Shown: piece by piece, positions 8,597 through 17,472 of the stretch
Layout: the number at the start of each line of letters is the position of its first letter
How positions within the stretch are numbered: the stretch's first letter is position 1
Source of the DNA: Verrucomicrobiaceae bacterium
GTDB lineage: Bacteria; Verrucomicrobiota; Verrucomicrobiia; Verrucomicrobiales; Verrucomicrobiaceae
Assembly: GCA_947458455.1 (NCBI GenBank)
Contig: CANGYJ010000007.1
Coordinates: forward strand, 62,001-126,000
Direction: 5' to 3'
DNA length: 64,000 bases
Notes under the pieces: model-generated
What the model was told of the DNA's origin: nothing
What the model saw: only the letters and a program-made list of their open reading frames with translations
Databases searched by the model: none
Made by a program: the position numbers and the translations under genes

Positions 8597-10336
8597 ATGC
8601 CCGCTCCCGCTGAAGCTCCCGCCCCTGCCGCCGCGCCGCCCCCACCTGCCGATCTCGTGAACGTGCAGATCGACGGCGTCTGGCTCAAGTTCCCCAAAGG
8701 CACGCGCATGATCGAAGCGTGCAAGCAGGCCAAGGCCGAGGTCCCGCACTACTGCTACCACCCCAAACTCTCCTCCCCCGGCAACTGCCGCATGTGCCTG
8801 GTCGAAATGGGCATGCCGCCGCGCCCCGCTCCCGGCACCGAGCCTGAGAAAGACGAGCACGGCATGCCAAAGATCGGCTGGATGCCGCGCCCCGTCATCG
8901 CCTGTGCGAACACCGTCGCCGAAGGCATGGGCATCCGCACCGAAAGCACCCTCACGCAGGAATGCCGCAAGGGCGTGATGGAATTCCTCCTCATCAATCA
9001 CCCGCTCGATTGCCCCATCTGCGATCAGGCAGGCGAGTGCCGCCTCCAGGAGTTCAGTGTCGAGCACGGCAAAGGCGAGAGCCGCTTCCGCGAAGACAAG
9101 GTCAAGAAGCCGAAGAACGTCGATATCGGCCCGCGTGTGCGCCTCGATGACGAGCGCTGCATCATGTGCAGCCGCTGCATCCGCTTCACCGCCGAGATCG
9201 CCGATGAACCCGTGCTCGGCTTCACCGAGCGTGGCAGTCACACCACCCTCGCCGTGCATCCCGGCAAGCGCTTGGAGCACAATTACTCGCTCAACACCGT
9301 CGATATCTGCCCCGTCGGCGCTTTGACCAGCACCGATTTCCGCTTCCAGCAGCGCGTGTGGTTCCTCACGGAAACAAACAGCATTTGCACTGGCTGCGGT
9401 CGCGGCTGTAGCATGGAAATCGGTGCCCGTGGCGATACGATTTACCGCCAGACCCCACGCGACAACAACGACGTGAACTCCACCTGGATGTGCGACAGCG
9501 GCCGTCTCGACTTCCACTTCGTGAACAGCGAATTCCGCCTCACCGATCCGATGGTGAAAACCGGCGGCAAGCACGAGATCGCGAGCTGGAAAACCGCGCT
9601 CAACACCATCGCCACCGCTCTCGCGGGCAAAAAAGGCGAAGAGATCGCCATCATTGCCAGCGCTCGCATGACGAATGAGGAACTCTTCTTCGTGAAGCAC
9701 CTCGCCGCCCAGCTAGGCACCACGAATGTCGATGTCATTCCCCGCACCGGCGGCTCTGATAACTACCTCCGCGCCGACGACCTCAATCCGAACACCAACG
9801 GAGCCAAGCTCATCCTCGGCATCGAACCCGGCTCCAAACTGGCCGAAATTCAGGAAAAGATGTCCCGCGGCCTCCTGCGCGGCGTTTTGGCCCTCGGCGA
9901 GAATTTGCTCAAAGTCGGCTTTGCCCAGCGCGACCTCGAAAAAGTGCCCTTCATCGCCACACTGCACCTTCTGGCGAACGCGAGCGCCGAACTCAGCCAC
10001 GTCGTCCTCCCCGGCACGGCCTACGCTGAAAAACGCGGCAGCATGATCAACGTCACCGGCCGCCTTCAGCGCCTCAGCAAAGCCGTCAAGACGCCCGGCA
10101 ACGCCCGCGATACCTGGGAAATCCTTCGTGATCTCATCGTCGCCCTCGGCGGCAGCAATGGCATCCATACCATTGAAGATGTCTTCGCCCGCCTCGCCGC
10201 TGAAGTGCCCGCTCTCACCGGCCTCACCTTCTCCAAGATCGGCGATCTCGGCACCCAAGTCCTCGAAACCGCCGAGAAGATCCCGCTCCTCGAACGCGAG
10301 AAGGAACGCAAAGCCAAGGGCATCATCGTCGGATAA
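8597..10336 (+). CDS. nuoG: NADH-quinone oxidoreductase subunit G, short form
   Basis: A 579-residue protein that begins with a proline/alanine stretch and then a 2Fe-2S ferredoxin domain (Cys53, Cys64, Cys67 and a further Cys), a H/C-ligated 4Fe-4S segment with NHPLDCPICDQAGEC, a second cluster segment RCIMCSRCIRF, and then the CTGCGRGC motif of the molybdopterin-oxidoreductase-like domain. The E. coli protein is about 900 residues, so the C-terminal domain is shortened, as in many other bacteria. NuoG carries the iron-sulfur chain in the arm of complex I. The other nuo genes are not next to it in this window. Confidence 0.93.
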   Translation: MPAPAEAPAPAAAPPPPADLVNVQIDGVWLKFPKGTRMIEACKQAKAEVPHYCYHPKLSSPGNCRMCLVEMGMPPRPAPGTEPEKDEHGMPKIGWMPRPVIACANTVAEGMGIRTESTLTQECRKGVMEFLLINHPLDCPICDQAGECRLQEFSVEHGKGESRFREDKVKKPKNVDIGPRVRLDDERCIMCSRCIRFTAEIADEPVLGFTERGSHTTLAVHPGKRLEHNYSLNTVDICPVGALTSTDFRFQQRVWFLTETNSICTGCGRGCSMEIGARGDTIYRQTPRDNNDVNSTWMCDSGRLDFHFVNSEFRLTDPMVKTGGKHEIASWKTALNTIATALAGKKGEEIAIIASARMTNEELFFVKHLAAQLGTTNVDVIPRTGGSDNYLRADDLNPNTNGAKLILGIEPGSKLAEIQEKMSRGLLRGVLALGENLLKVGFAQRDLEKVPFIATLHLLANASAELSHVVLPGTAYAEKRGSMINVTGRLQRLSKAVKTPGNARDTWEILRDLIVALGGSNGIHTIEDVFARLAAEVPALTGLTFSKIGDLGTQVLETAEKIPLLEREKERKAKGIIVG

Positions 10337-10388
10337 TCCCGTTGCAGCACCGCCCGGAATGCGGAATCTCCGGGCGCTTCTCAAACAT

Positions 10389-10473
10389 GCCTGAGTGGCG
10401 GAATTGGTAGACGCGCCAGACTTAGGATCTGGTTGAGAAATCAGTGCAGGTTCGAGTCCTGTCTCAGGCACCA
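10389..10473 (+). tRNA. tRNA-Leu (anticodon UAG)
   Basis: An 85-nucleotide tRNA with a seven-pair acceptor stem (GCCTGAG/CTCAGGC), a D arm with GGTAG, an anticodon stem CCAGA/TCTGG around the loop CTTAGGA (anticodon TAG), a long variable arm as expected for leucine tRNA, TTCGAGT in the T arm, and encoded CCA at 10471-10473. It reads CUA and other CUN leucine codons. The next base, 10474, is the last base of the convergent SDR gene, so the two features touch without a gap. Confidence 0.97.
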
Positions 10474-11169
10474 TCACCCTCCCGGCACGGTCAGCGGGCG
10501 GCCGTTGTCTTTGGGGCCGAGCTTGATGAAGTAGGGAACTGCTCTTTTGGCCCAAGCGGTGGCATCGGGGAAGTCTCCGGCGCTTTCGCCGAAGGTGCTG
10601 CGGAGCATGTCGGTAGCGATGATGCCGGGGTTCATGGGGATGACGGCCACTTTGCCGCCGGTGTCCTGAGCGGTGGCCATGCTGAGGCCTTCGATGGCGT
10701 ATTTCGTGGCGCAGTAGGGGGCCACGTCGGCGGCGGTGCAGCGGCCCCAGCCGGAGGAGAAGTTCACGATCACGCCACTGCCGCGTTTCAGCATGGCGGG
10801 CAGCAGATGACGCATCACGGCGGCGGTGCCCTTGATGTTGATGTCGATGATGCGGCTAAAATCCTCCGCGCTGGTTTCCCACAGCGGCGCGTTGGCATTG
10901 ATGATGGCGGCGTTGTTCAACACGAGGTCCGGCGGACCGTGTTTGTCGAGAATCGAGGCGCAAAAGGCCTCCACGTCCTTTTCACGCGAGACATCGCAGC
11001 GGGTGAAAAAATGCGGTGCAGGCCCTTTTTGGCTCAAATCGTCGATTTGGGCCTCGCTGCGACCGCAGCCGGCGATCTGCCAGCCGGCCTCGATAAAGAG
11101 CGGGATCATGGCGCGGCCGAGGCCACGGGTGCAGCCGGTGATGACGACGGTTTTGGGCTTCGTGCTCAT
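10474..11169 (-). CDS. SDR-family oxidoreductase
   Basis: A 231-residue classical short-chain dehydrogenase/reductase. It has the cofactor loop TGCTRGLG (residues 12-19), the NNAAIIN motif, a catalytic Ser in VNFSSGW and YCATK with catalytic Tyr and Lys, so it should be active with NAD(P). The substrate cannot be inferred. Its stop codon abuts the CCA end of tRNA-Leu, with no room for a separate terminator. Confidence 0.87.
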   Translation of the reverse strand: MSTKPKTVVITGCTRGLGRAMIPLFIEAGWQIAGCGRSEAQIDDLSQKGPAPHFFTRCDVSREKDVEAFCASILDKHGPPDLVLNNAAIINANAPLWETSAEDFSRIIDINIKGTAAVMRHLLPAMLKRGSGVIVNFSSGWGRCTAADVAPYCATKYAIEGLSMATAQDTGGKVAVIPMNPGIIATDMLRSTFGESAGDFPDATAWAKRAVPYFIKLGPKDNGRPLTVPGG

Positions 11170-11311
11170 GCGTGGAAAAGAGGAAGGCGGGTCCGATAAA
11201 CGGCGGCGGGTGGTTTGTCGATGGCGGCGCTGGCTCTTGACCGGCCGGACGAACTCGCCTTCATGCGCGGCGGTTCACCGAACCGTCCTCAACCCAACAC
11301 CCCGAACCCCT

Positions 11312-11785
11312 ATGGCCCTCTCCGTCGGCTCCCAAGCCCCCTCCTTCACCCTCAAGTCGAAATCCGCCTCCGGTCTTGCCGATGTCACGCTGCCCATCGC
11401 TGGCAAGAACACCGTCATCCTCTTCGTCCCCCTGGCCTTCACCGGCGTGTGCACGCAGGAGTTTTGCGACATCACCGCTGGCCTTTCCGCCTACACCGAC
11501 CTCGGTGCGGACGTCATCGGCGTCAGCGTGGACAGCCCCTTCGCTCAAGAAGCCTGGGCACAGAAGGAAAAGATCGGCATCACCCTCGTGAGCGACCTCA
11601 ACAAAGAAGCCACCAAGGCCTACGATGTCGTCTTCCCGGCCCTCGCTGGCATCGGTGATACCTCCGCCCGCGCCGCCTTCGTCGTCGATAAGAACGGCAT
11701 CATTCAATACGTCGAGCAGACCCCCACGCCGAAGGATCTCCCGAACTTCGACGCCGTGAAAGCCGCTCTCGCGAAGCTCGCCTAA
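11312..11785 (+). CDS. Peroxiredoxin (AhpC/TSA family)
   Basis: A 157-residue protein starting MALSVGSQAPSFTLKSK; the open frame extends far upstream antisense to the SDR gene and is not coding there. FTGVCTQEFCDI holds the peroxidatic cysteine, here in the form seen in one-Cys/AhpE-like peroxiredoxins, and the active-site threonine and proline region is present. It reduces hydrogen peroxide and organic hydroperoxides in the cytoplasm. A terminator follows. Confidence 0.93.
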   Translation: MALSVGSQAPSFTLKSKSASGLADVTLPIAGKNTVILFVPLAFTGVCTQEFCDITAGLSAYTDLGADVIGVSVDSPFAQEAWAQKEKIGITLVSDLNKEATKAYDVVFPALAGIGDTSARAAFVVDKNGIIQYVEQTPTPKDLPNFDAVKAALAKLA

Positions 11786-11807
11786 TCACCGCCGCTGACT
11801 TTTCACA

Positions 11808-11847
11808 CCGCCACCCGGCCCTCGCGGTCGCGTGGCGGTTTTCTTTT
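11808..11847 (+). terminator. Rho-independent terminator after the peroxiredoxin
   Basis: Stem CCGCCAC/GTGGCGG with an extended inner pairing (CGGCC...GGTCG) at 11808-11838, followed directly by TTTTCTTTT. It lies 22 bases past the stop codon. Confidence 0.88.
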
Positions 11848-11848
11848 G

Positions 11849-12009
11849 ATGGAGTGATGGAGTGATGGAGTGATGGAGTGTTGGAGTGTTGGAGTGTTGG
11901 AGTGTTGGAGTGTTGGAGTGTTGGAGAAGGCGCTTTTCCATCACTCCACTACTCCACTACTCCACTACTCCACTACTCCATCACTCCCGCTCCCCGCTCC
12001 CCGCTCCCC
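11849..12009. repeat. Opposed 8-bp tandem repeats forming a long imperfect palindrome
   Basis: The left arm (11849-11925) has nine units of GGAGTG preceded by AT (first four) or TT (last five). After a 12-base spacer the right arm (11938-11987) has six units of ACTACTCC or ATCACTCC, which are close to the reverse complement of the left units. A further run of GCTCCCC units fills 11988-12009. The block lies between the convergent peroxiredoxin and yicC genes. It could fold into a cruciform or a long hairpin in RNA. It is non-coding. Confidence 0.9.
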
Positions 12010-12011
12010 GC

Positions 12012-12890
12012 TCACTCCACGTTCTGCACCTGCTCGCGGATCTTTTCGAGTTCCGTCTTCGCGGTGACCACGTGGTGGGCGATCTCGGCTTGGTTGCACT
12101 TCGAGCCCATGGTGTTGAACTCGCGGAAGAACTCCTGGAGCAGGAAATCGAGGCTACGGCCCACCGGTTCGCTGGAGGCGAGGTAGGTGCGGAATTGCTT
12201 CACATGGCTGGCGGCACGGGAAAGCTCCTCGGAGATGTCCGTTCGGTCGGCAAAGAGAGCGATCTCCTTCACGAGGCGTTCGTCGTCGAGCGGCAGCGGC
12301 AGGCCGGCATCCTCCAAACGCTGGCGGAGGAGCTTGCGCTGCGTTTCCGGCACGGTGGCGGCTTTTTCGCGAACGGAGGCCAGCAGGCCTTCGATGCGGC
12401 TCAGGCGGGATTCCATCTCCTCACGAAGGTGCTCACCTTCCGTCTCGCGCATGGCGTTCATCTGCTTCAACGCGGCGGAGACAGCTTCTTCAATGAGCGG
12501 CCAAGCCTGCTCGGCGGAGGTTTCCGCCTGTTGGAGGCCCACAACGCCTGGCAGGCGCATCAAATCATGCAGCGAGACCTCCGCCGGGATCTCCAGCTTC
12601 AGCGCCAGGCCGTGCAGCGCCTGGTAATACTGCTTCGCGAGAACGTGATCGACATTCACGGCATTGGCGGAGCTCTCGGTGAGCGATTCGGAGCGCACGG
12701 TGACATTCACCCGACCTCGCGAGACGCCAGCGGCCACCAGATTGCGCACCTGGCCTTCGAGTTCCGAAAGCTCCCGCGGCAGGCTTACGGCCGCTTCGAG
12801 CTGCTTGCGGTTCACCGAGGCGCACTCCGCCGTCCAAGCCACGCCATCACGCCGTGCCTCGCCCCTGCCAAATCCAGTCATGCTTTTCAT
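12012..12890 (-). CDS. YicC family endoribonuclease-like protein
   Basis: A 292-residue protein starting MKSMTGFGRGEA, the invariant beginning of the YicC family, and ending with the conserved DFLLQEFFREFNTMGSK and ITAKTELEKIREQVQN-type tail. The annotated start is the ATG at 12890; the frame runs further to 12989 without similarity. E. coli YicC has been reported to act as an RNase affecting small RNAs. It is divergent from the CcsA-like gene, with about 146 bases between. Confidence 0.95.
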   Translation of the reverse strand: MKSMTGFGRGEARRDGVAWTAECASVNRKQLEAAVSLPRELSELEGQVRNLVAAGVSRGRVNVTVRSESLTESSANAVNVDHVLAKQYYQALHGLALKLEIPAEVSLHDLMRLPGVVGLQQAETSAEQAWPLIEEAVSAALKQMNAMRETEGEHLREEMESRLSRIEGLLASVREKAATVPETQRKLLRQRLEDAGLPLPLDDERLVKEIALFADRTDISEELSRAASHVKQFRTYLASSEPVGRSLDFLLQEFFREFNTMGSKCNQAEIAHHVVTAKTELEKIREQVQNVE

Positions 12891-13036
12891 CCGGGCAGGT
12901 AGAGTGGAAAGGGAAGGGCGGCAAGGATGAAGGCTGGCGCATGCCGCGCATCTTCCGCGCAAGCCTTCCCAAGAACCTCCCGCCTTCATCCTTGCGAAAA
13001 GCCCCCTCGCTCGCGAGTATCCGCCCCCTTTCCTCC

Positions 13037-13813
13037 ATGCCGCTCACCTCCATCCTCCTGCTCGCCGCCACGCTGGCCTTTGCCGCGGCGGTGGTGCAGG
13101 CCCTGCGGGCGCTGAAGTCCGGGCGTTGGAAACAGGGAAATGTGCAACTCCTCCCGGTCGCCGCCGGTTTTGCGCTTCAGACAGCCTTCCTCTACTACCG
13201 CGGCCAGGAAGTGGGCCAGTGCCCGATGAAAAGCCTCGCGGACATCCTGGTCTTCATCGGCTGGAGTGTGGTGCTGCTCTATTTTCTCGTCGGCTCCGGC
13301 TTTCGCCTGTCCTTGCTCGGCGTCTTCACCGCGCCGCTGGTCACGATCATGCAGAGCATTGCTCTCGTACAGGGATTCCAGCCCTATGCGGTGAAGGGGA
13401 AGATCAATGCGCTCGTCGAGCTGCATGCGGCGGTGGCCTTGATCGCCTACGCGGCCTTTGCGCTCGCCTGCATCACCGGCGTCATGTACCTCGTGCAGGA
13501 GCGCTTGTTGAAACTGCACCGCATCGGCGGGTTGTTTTATCAGCTTCCGCCGATTCAGGGCCTCGCGAAGGCCATCCAGCGTCTCGTCGGTCTCGGCCTC
13601 GTGCTGCTCAGCGCCGCTCTCGGCATCTCCTTTGCGCTTCATACCCCGGTATCGAATCCGAAGCTCGTCTTCTCGTGGATCGTGTGGGCGCTTTACGCGG
13701 TGATTTCCTTTCTCATGTGGCGTCATGTCACCTCTCCGCGCCGCACGGCCTGGCTGGCCGTGGTGGGTTTTGTACTGCCGTTTATCTCGTTGTGGATCGT
13801 GACGCATGCCTGA
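13037..13813 (+). CDS. Cytochrome c assembly family protein, CcsA/HemX type
   Basis: A 258-residue protein with about seven transmembrane segments from the ATG at 13037. The motif around CPMKSLADILVFIGW and the late KLVFSWIVWALYAVISFLMW block match the CcsA/ResC/HemX-like membrane family. Proteins of this type handle haem during cytochrome c maturation or stabilise HemA; the WGxxWxWD haem motif of true CcsA is not clear here, so the HemX/YpjD branch is more likely. It overlaps the start of hemA by eight bases, which supports a shared job in haem metabolism. Confidence 0.82.
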   Translation: MPLTSILLLAATLAFAAAVVQALRALKSGRWKQGNVQLLPVAAGFALQTAFLYYRGQEVGQCPMKSLADILVFIGWSVVLLYFLVGSGFRLSLLGVFTAPLVTIMQSIALVQGFQPYAVKGKINALVELHAAVALIAYAAFALACITGVMYLVQERLLKLHRIGGLFYQLPPIQGLAKAIQRLVGLGLVLLSAALGISFALHTPVSNPKLVFSWIVWALYAVISFLMWRHVTSPRRTAWLAVVGFVLPFISLWIVTHA

Positions 13814-14858
13814 TCCCGCCGACAACATCCGCGCCACCGGCACCCTCGTCTGCGTCGGCCTGAACTACAAAACGACGCCCGTCGAGGTGCGTGAGCGCCT
13901 GGCCTTCCCCGAGGCCGTCGTGCCGCAGGCGGTCAAAAACATCCGCGAGCTGCCCGGCTTTGGCGAAAGCGTCGTGCTCAGCACCTGCAACCGTGTCGAG
14001 CTGTATGCCTCCCACGAGCTGCCTGAGGCACCGCAAAGCCATGACGCCCTGCGTGATTACCTCGTGCGTCATTTCCAGCTCCAGCCGGAGCACGCCGAGG
14101 CCATGGTGCTCTACCAACTCGATGCGGCCGAGGCGGCGCGGCATCTCTTCCGCGTCGTCAGCGGCCTCGATTCCATGGTGTTGGGCGAGACGGAGATCTT
14201 CGGCCAGGTGAAAGCCGCCTACAAAACCGCGCTCGACCACGGCACCACCGGCAAGACGCTCAACAAGCTTTTCCAGCAGGCTTTCACCGTCGGCAAACGC
14301 GTCCGCAACGACACGATGATCCAGCGTGGCTCCACCAGCGTCGGCAGCGTGGCCGTCGATCTCGCGGAGAAGGTTCACGATCTCAAAGAATGCCGCGTCA
14401 TGCTCGTCGGTGCCGGTGAGATGAGCCGCACCTGCGCCCAGAGCCTGCTTTCTCGTGGGGCGAAGAGCATCATCGTCAGCAATCGCAGCTACGACAAGGC
14501 CGTGGAGCTGGCCGAGGAGATGAAAGGCCGTGCGATGAAGTTCGATGAATGGGAGCACGCCCTGCACGAGGTGGATGTCATCATCTCCAGCACCAGCGCC
14601 CCGCATTTCGTCATCAAGCCGGAGCAGATCGAGCAAACCATGCGCAAGCGCCGCTGGGACCCGCTGCTCATCATCGACATCGCCGTGCCCCGTGACGTCG
14701 ATCCCGCCGTGAACGCCATCGAAGGCGTCTATCTCTACGACATCGATGCCCTCCAGGCCATCGCCGACGATGGCCGCCGCGAACGCGAACGGCAGCTCGT
14801 GCTATGCGAGAGGATCATCGAGGAGCAGCTCGCGAAGTTTGGGTTTGTGGGGGCGTGA
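13806..14858 (+). CDS. hemA: Glutamyl-tRNA reductase
   Basis: A 350-residue protein that contains the catalytic cysteine in STCNRVELY (Cys61), the LGETEIFGQVK motif, the NADPH-binding VGAGEMS loop and the IDIAVPRDVDP motif. These identify the first enzyme of the C5 tetrapyrrole pathway, which reduces glutamyl-tRNA to glutamate-1-semialdehyde. At 350 residues it is shorter than the E. coli enzyme (418), mostly at the C-terminal dimerisation helix. It is translationally coupled to the HemX-like gene upstream. Confidence 0.97.
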   Translation: MPDPADNIRATGTLVCVGLNYKTTPVEVRERLAFPEAVVPQAVKNIRELPGFGESVVLSTCNRVELYASHELPEAPQSHDALRDYLVRHFQLQPEHAEAMVLYQLDAAEAARHLFRVVSGLDSMVLGETEIFGQVKAAYKTALDHGTTGKTLNKLFQQAFTVGKRVRNDTMIQRGSTSVGSVAVDLAEKVHDLKECRVMLVGAGEMSRTCAQSLLSRGAKSIIVSNRSYDKAVELAEEMKGRAMKFDEWEHALHEVDVIISSTSAPHFVIKPEQIEQTMRKRRWDPLLIIDIAVPRDVDPAVNAIEGVYLYDIDALQAIADDGRRERERQLVLCERIIEEQLAKFGFVGA

Positions 14859-14959
14859 GGCAGGCACTCCTGCCTGCCCTTCAAAACCTCTGTGCTCCTC
14901 CGTGTCCTCTGTGGTGAATCCCTGTTTTCCACCACAGAGGTCACAGAGAGACACAGAGG
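14859..14959. repeat. Short hairpin plus CCTCTGTG-type palindromic repeat
   Basis: Directly at the hemA stop is the hairpin GGCAGG-cact-CCTGCC (14859-14874). It is followed by an inverted repeat with arms about 30 long (14887-14916 and 14930-14959) built from CCTCTGTG steps. A close copy of the inverted repeat lies at 29025-29098 and a variant of the short hairpin at 33949. These behave like REP elements and may work as terminators or mRNA stabilisers between the hemA and sulfatase genes. Confidence 0.8.
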
Positions 14960-14983
14960 CGGGAAAGGCTGGCAGAATGACTC

Positions 14984-16336
14984 TTACTTCGCCTTTTTCT
15001 TCTTCGGCGCTCCACCCTTCGGGCTTTGGAAGGTCGGGGCGATGGTGCCTTTCTCCCATTCGGCGATGGCGGTGACGAGTTCGGCGACAATCTGAGGTTT
15101 CTCGGCGGCGATGTTTTGGGTCTCGCCGATGTCGGTGGCGAGGTCGTAGAGCTCGGGAGCGGCCTTGCCGGCGCGAACGAGCTTCATGCTGCCACGACGC
15201 ACGGCATTGAGGCCTCCGGGGCCGCCGGTGCGCCAGAAGAGCAGGTCATGCGGGGCGGTGGTTTTTTCGTCGGTGAGGTAAGGAAGAAGGTTCACGCCAT
15301 CGAGATTGGCAGGTGCGGTGGAGTCGGCGGCGGCGAGCGAGGTGGGCAGAAAGTCGAGGGCGATGACGGGCTGGTCGTAGGTGCCCGGTTTGATCTTCGC
15401 AGGCCAGCTCACGAGGAAAGGCACGCGCATGCCGCCCTCGTGCAGATCGCCCTTGGCACCGCGGAGCGGGGAATTGTCCGTGAAGTTGACGCCGGTTTTT
15501 TTGGAGAGGTTGGGGCCGCCGTTGTCGCTGACGAAGAAGATGAGGGTGTTTTCGGTTTGTTTGGTCTCGTCGAGCTTTGACATCACTCCGCCGATGGCGG
15601 CATCCATCGCGGCCACCATGGCGGCGTAGGTGCGGCGCTGTTCGGGCTGGAGGTGGGCCATTTTTTCGAGCCATTCCTTCGGAGCCTGGAGCGGCGTGTG
15701 AGGCGCGTTGAAGGCCAGGTAAAGCATCCACGGTTTGCCATCGCTGGCGTGACGACCGACAAACGCGGCGGCTTCATCGCCGAATTGCTCCGTGAGGTAT
15801 TTCGTCTGCGCTTCATCAGTGCCGTTGCGATTGAGCGGGATGGTGTATTCCGCGCCGCCTTTGTCGCCGGGGAAGTATTGATGGCCACCGCCGAGAGCGC
15901 CGAAGTACTCGTCAAAGCCGCGTTTATTTGGATGAAACTGCGGATGCGCTCCGAGATGCCATTTGCCCACGGCTCCGGTGGTGTAACCGGCCTGCTTCAT
16001 GAGCGTGGGAAAGGTCGTCTCATTCATCGAAAGGCCTGCGGTGGTGCTTTCCGGCAGCCAGGCGGGATTGTTCTCATGCCCGAAGCGGTGCTGATAGCGG
16101 CCCGTCAGGATGCCCGCCCGTGTGGGGCTGCAAAACGAGTGCGAGACGTAGCCATTCGTGCATCGCAGCCCTTGAGCGGCGAGTTTGTCGAGATGCGGCG
16201 TGGGGATCTCTTGGGAGCCCTGGAAGCCTACATCGTGATAACCGAGGTCATCGGCGATGATGACCATGACATTCGGCTTCGCGGCAAAAACGGCGCTGGA
16301 AAGAGCGAGGAGGGCAAAAAGGGCGGGAATCTTCAT
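14984..16336 (-). CDS. Secreted arylsulfatase-type sulfatase
   Basis: A 450-residue sulfatase of the formylglycine type. Residues 1-19 are a signal peptide, NVMVIIADDLG supplies metal-binding aspartates (Asp29, Asp30), and HSFCSPTRAGILTGR holds the CSPTR motif (Cys69) that must be converted to formylglycine by a sulfatase-modifying enzyme encoded elsewhere. The later GKWHLG motif and the VSDNGG motif complete the active site. It removes sulfate esters from sugars or aromatic compounds; in Verrucomicrobiota it often acts on sulfated polysaccharides. Confidence 0.93.
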   Translation of the reverse strand: MKIPALFALLALSSAVFAAKPNVMVIIADDLGYHDVGFQGSQEIPTPHLDKLAAQGLRCTNGYVSHSFCSPTRAGILTGRYQHRFGHENNPAWLPESTTAGLSMNETTFPTLMKQAGYTTGAVGKWHLGAHPQFHPNKRGFDEYFGALGGGHQYFPGDKGGAEYTIPLNRNGTDEAQTKYLTEQFGDEAAAFVGRHASDGKPWMLYLAFNAPHTPLQAPKEWLEKMAHLQPEQRRTYAAMVAAMDAAIGGVMSKLDETKQTENTLIFFVSDNGGPNLSKKTGVNFTDNSPLRGAKGDLHEGGMRVPFLVSWPAKIKPGTYDQPVIALDFLPTSLAAADSTAPANLDGVNLLPYLTDEKTTAPHDLLFWRTGGPGGLNAVRRGSMKLVRAGKAAPELYDLATDIGETQNIAAEKPQIVAELVTAIAEWEKGTIAPTFQSPKGGAPKKKKAK

Positions 16337-16369
16337 CGCCCCCGTGAACGCGGCATTTCGCGAGGCATT

Positions 16370-17392
16370 TCAAGCCTTCGCTCGGCTGCTCCCAAAGGCG
16401 CAGACTTCGTTCTTGTTCGCATGCAGCCGCGTGAGGCGGAAGTCAGAGCACAGGGGCGGAGCTAGCTGCTTGAGCTGGGAGAGCAGGGAATACTCGTCAT
16501 CACCCTTGAATTTGATCGTCACGATGAAGTGCCGCATGCGCCTCTCGCGAAGCCATTCGAGCAGGAGATCGATGCTGCGCTGCGGCGCGGCGATGACATC
16601 GCAGATGAGCCAGTCCACGGTCTGTGGTGGTTTGTATTTGAAGGCGTCGGCGGTTTCGAAGTGCAATCGCGGGTTCCGCATCAAATCCTCGCGCAGCTCC
16701 GAGCGGTCGATGGCGGTCACGCGGGCACCGCGTTGCAGCGCCACATAGCTCCAGCTTCCCGGCGAGGCACCGAGATCGACCACGGTTTCGCCCGCCGCGA
16801 TCTGCCGGCCGAGGCGCATTTCGGACTCGATCACCTTTCCAAAGGCACGCGAGGGCGCGGCTTTATCCTCGGCCCACGGGATGAAACCCCGATTGAAGGG
16901 CGAGAGGATCGCTCGCAGCTCATGCGGCCGCGGCGCGATGCTCACCGAGAGCCAGCCAGCCTCCGGTGAGGTCAAAAAGCACTGCACGAGCGAGGTGGTG
17001 GGCGTGAAAGGCATCTCTTCCTCATTCAGCGAGCGCAGCAGATGGCGGCGGCGCTTTTTCATCCGCTCACGCATGGCGGTGCGGATCAGCTCGCAGCGGT
17101 GCAGTCCGGCGCGGCCTTCGCCATACTCGGGCCAGAAGTGCAGATGCCACGGCTGATCATCCGGCAGTATACTGGCGACGGCATCAATGAGACGATCCGC
17201 CCACGCATTGATGCTCGCGGCCTGCGTTTCGATGGCCTGCGGCAAGGTCTGCCGTGCAAAGGCGAGGTGAGGTGTCTGGGAAAGGTCATGCCCGCTCAGC
17301 CAGCCGATGCCCGGCAGCTCGCGTCGGCTATTGCCCGGCAGTTCAGCGGCCAGAGCGGTATGGAATTCGGGATCAGAGAAGAAAAGAGTCAC
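16370..17392 (-). CDS. RlmM/FtsJ-like rRNA 2'-O-methyltransferase
   Basis: A 340-residue protein with a C-terminal Rossmann methyltransferase domain: VVDLGASPGSWSYVAL is the SAM loop and the following AIDRSELREDL and LICDVIA match the FtsJ/RlmM layout. The N-terminal half contains a THUMP-like, low-similarity region. RlmM methylates C2498 of 23S rRNA in E. coli, and the lysine in KFKGDDE near residue 300 fits the K-D-K-E catalytic set. The start is a GTG at 17392. The RlmM name is probable rather than certain. Confidence 0.78.
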   Translation of the reverse strand: MTLFFSDPEFHTALAAELPGNSRRELPGIGWLSGHDLSQTPHLAFARQTLPQAIETQAASINAWADRLIDAVASILPDDQPWHLHFWPEYGEGRAGLHRCELIRTAMRERMKKRRRHLLRSLNEEEMPFTPTTSLVQCFLTSPEAGWLSVSIAPRPHELRAILSPFNRGFIPWAEDKAAPSRAFGKVIESEMRLGRQIAAGETVVDLGASPGSWSYVALQRGARVTAIDRSELREDLMRNPRLHFETADAFKYKPPQTVDWLICDVIAAPQRSIDLLLEWLRERRMRHFIVTIKFKGDDEYSLLSQLKQLAPPLCSDFRLTRLHANKNEVCAFGSSRAKA

Positions 17393-17472
17393 AAGAAGAG
17401 CGCCACAAACGAACGCGATGGAATGCTGTATTGTCTCCAGCGACGAAATCGCTTACTTTTTGCCAGACAGCC

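Noticed and set aside
8477..9700. A 407-codon minus-strand frame over nuoG
   Set aside because: It is a GC-rich shadow of nuoG; the plus frame has full ferredoxin and cluster motifs.
10389..10473. tRNA-Leu(UAG) as an amber suppressor because its anticodon spells TAG
   Set aside because: An anticodon UAG reads CUA leucine codons; an amber suppressor needs CUA. It is an ordinary leucine tRNA.
11870..12186. Open frames across the GGAGTG repeats
   Set aside because: They are simple-sequence translations (repeats of MECWSVGVLECW type) with no homology or stable start.
14802..15059. Open frames over the CCTCTGTG repeat after hemA
   Set aside because: They arise from the palindromic repeat and lack any conserved pattern.
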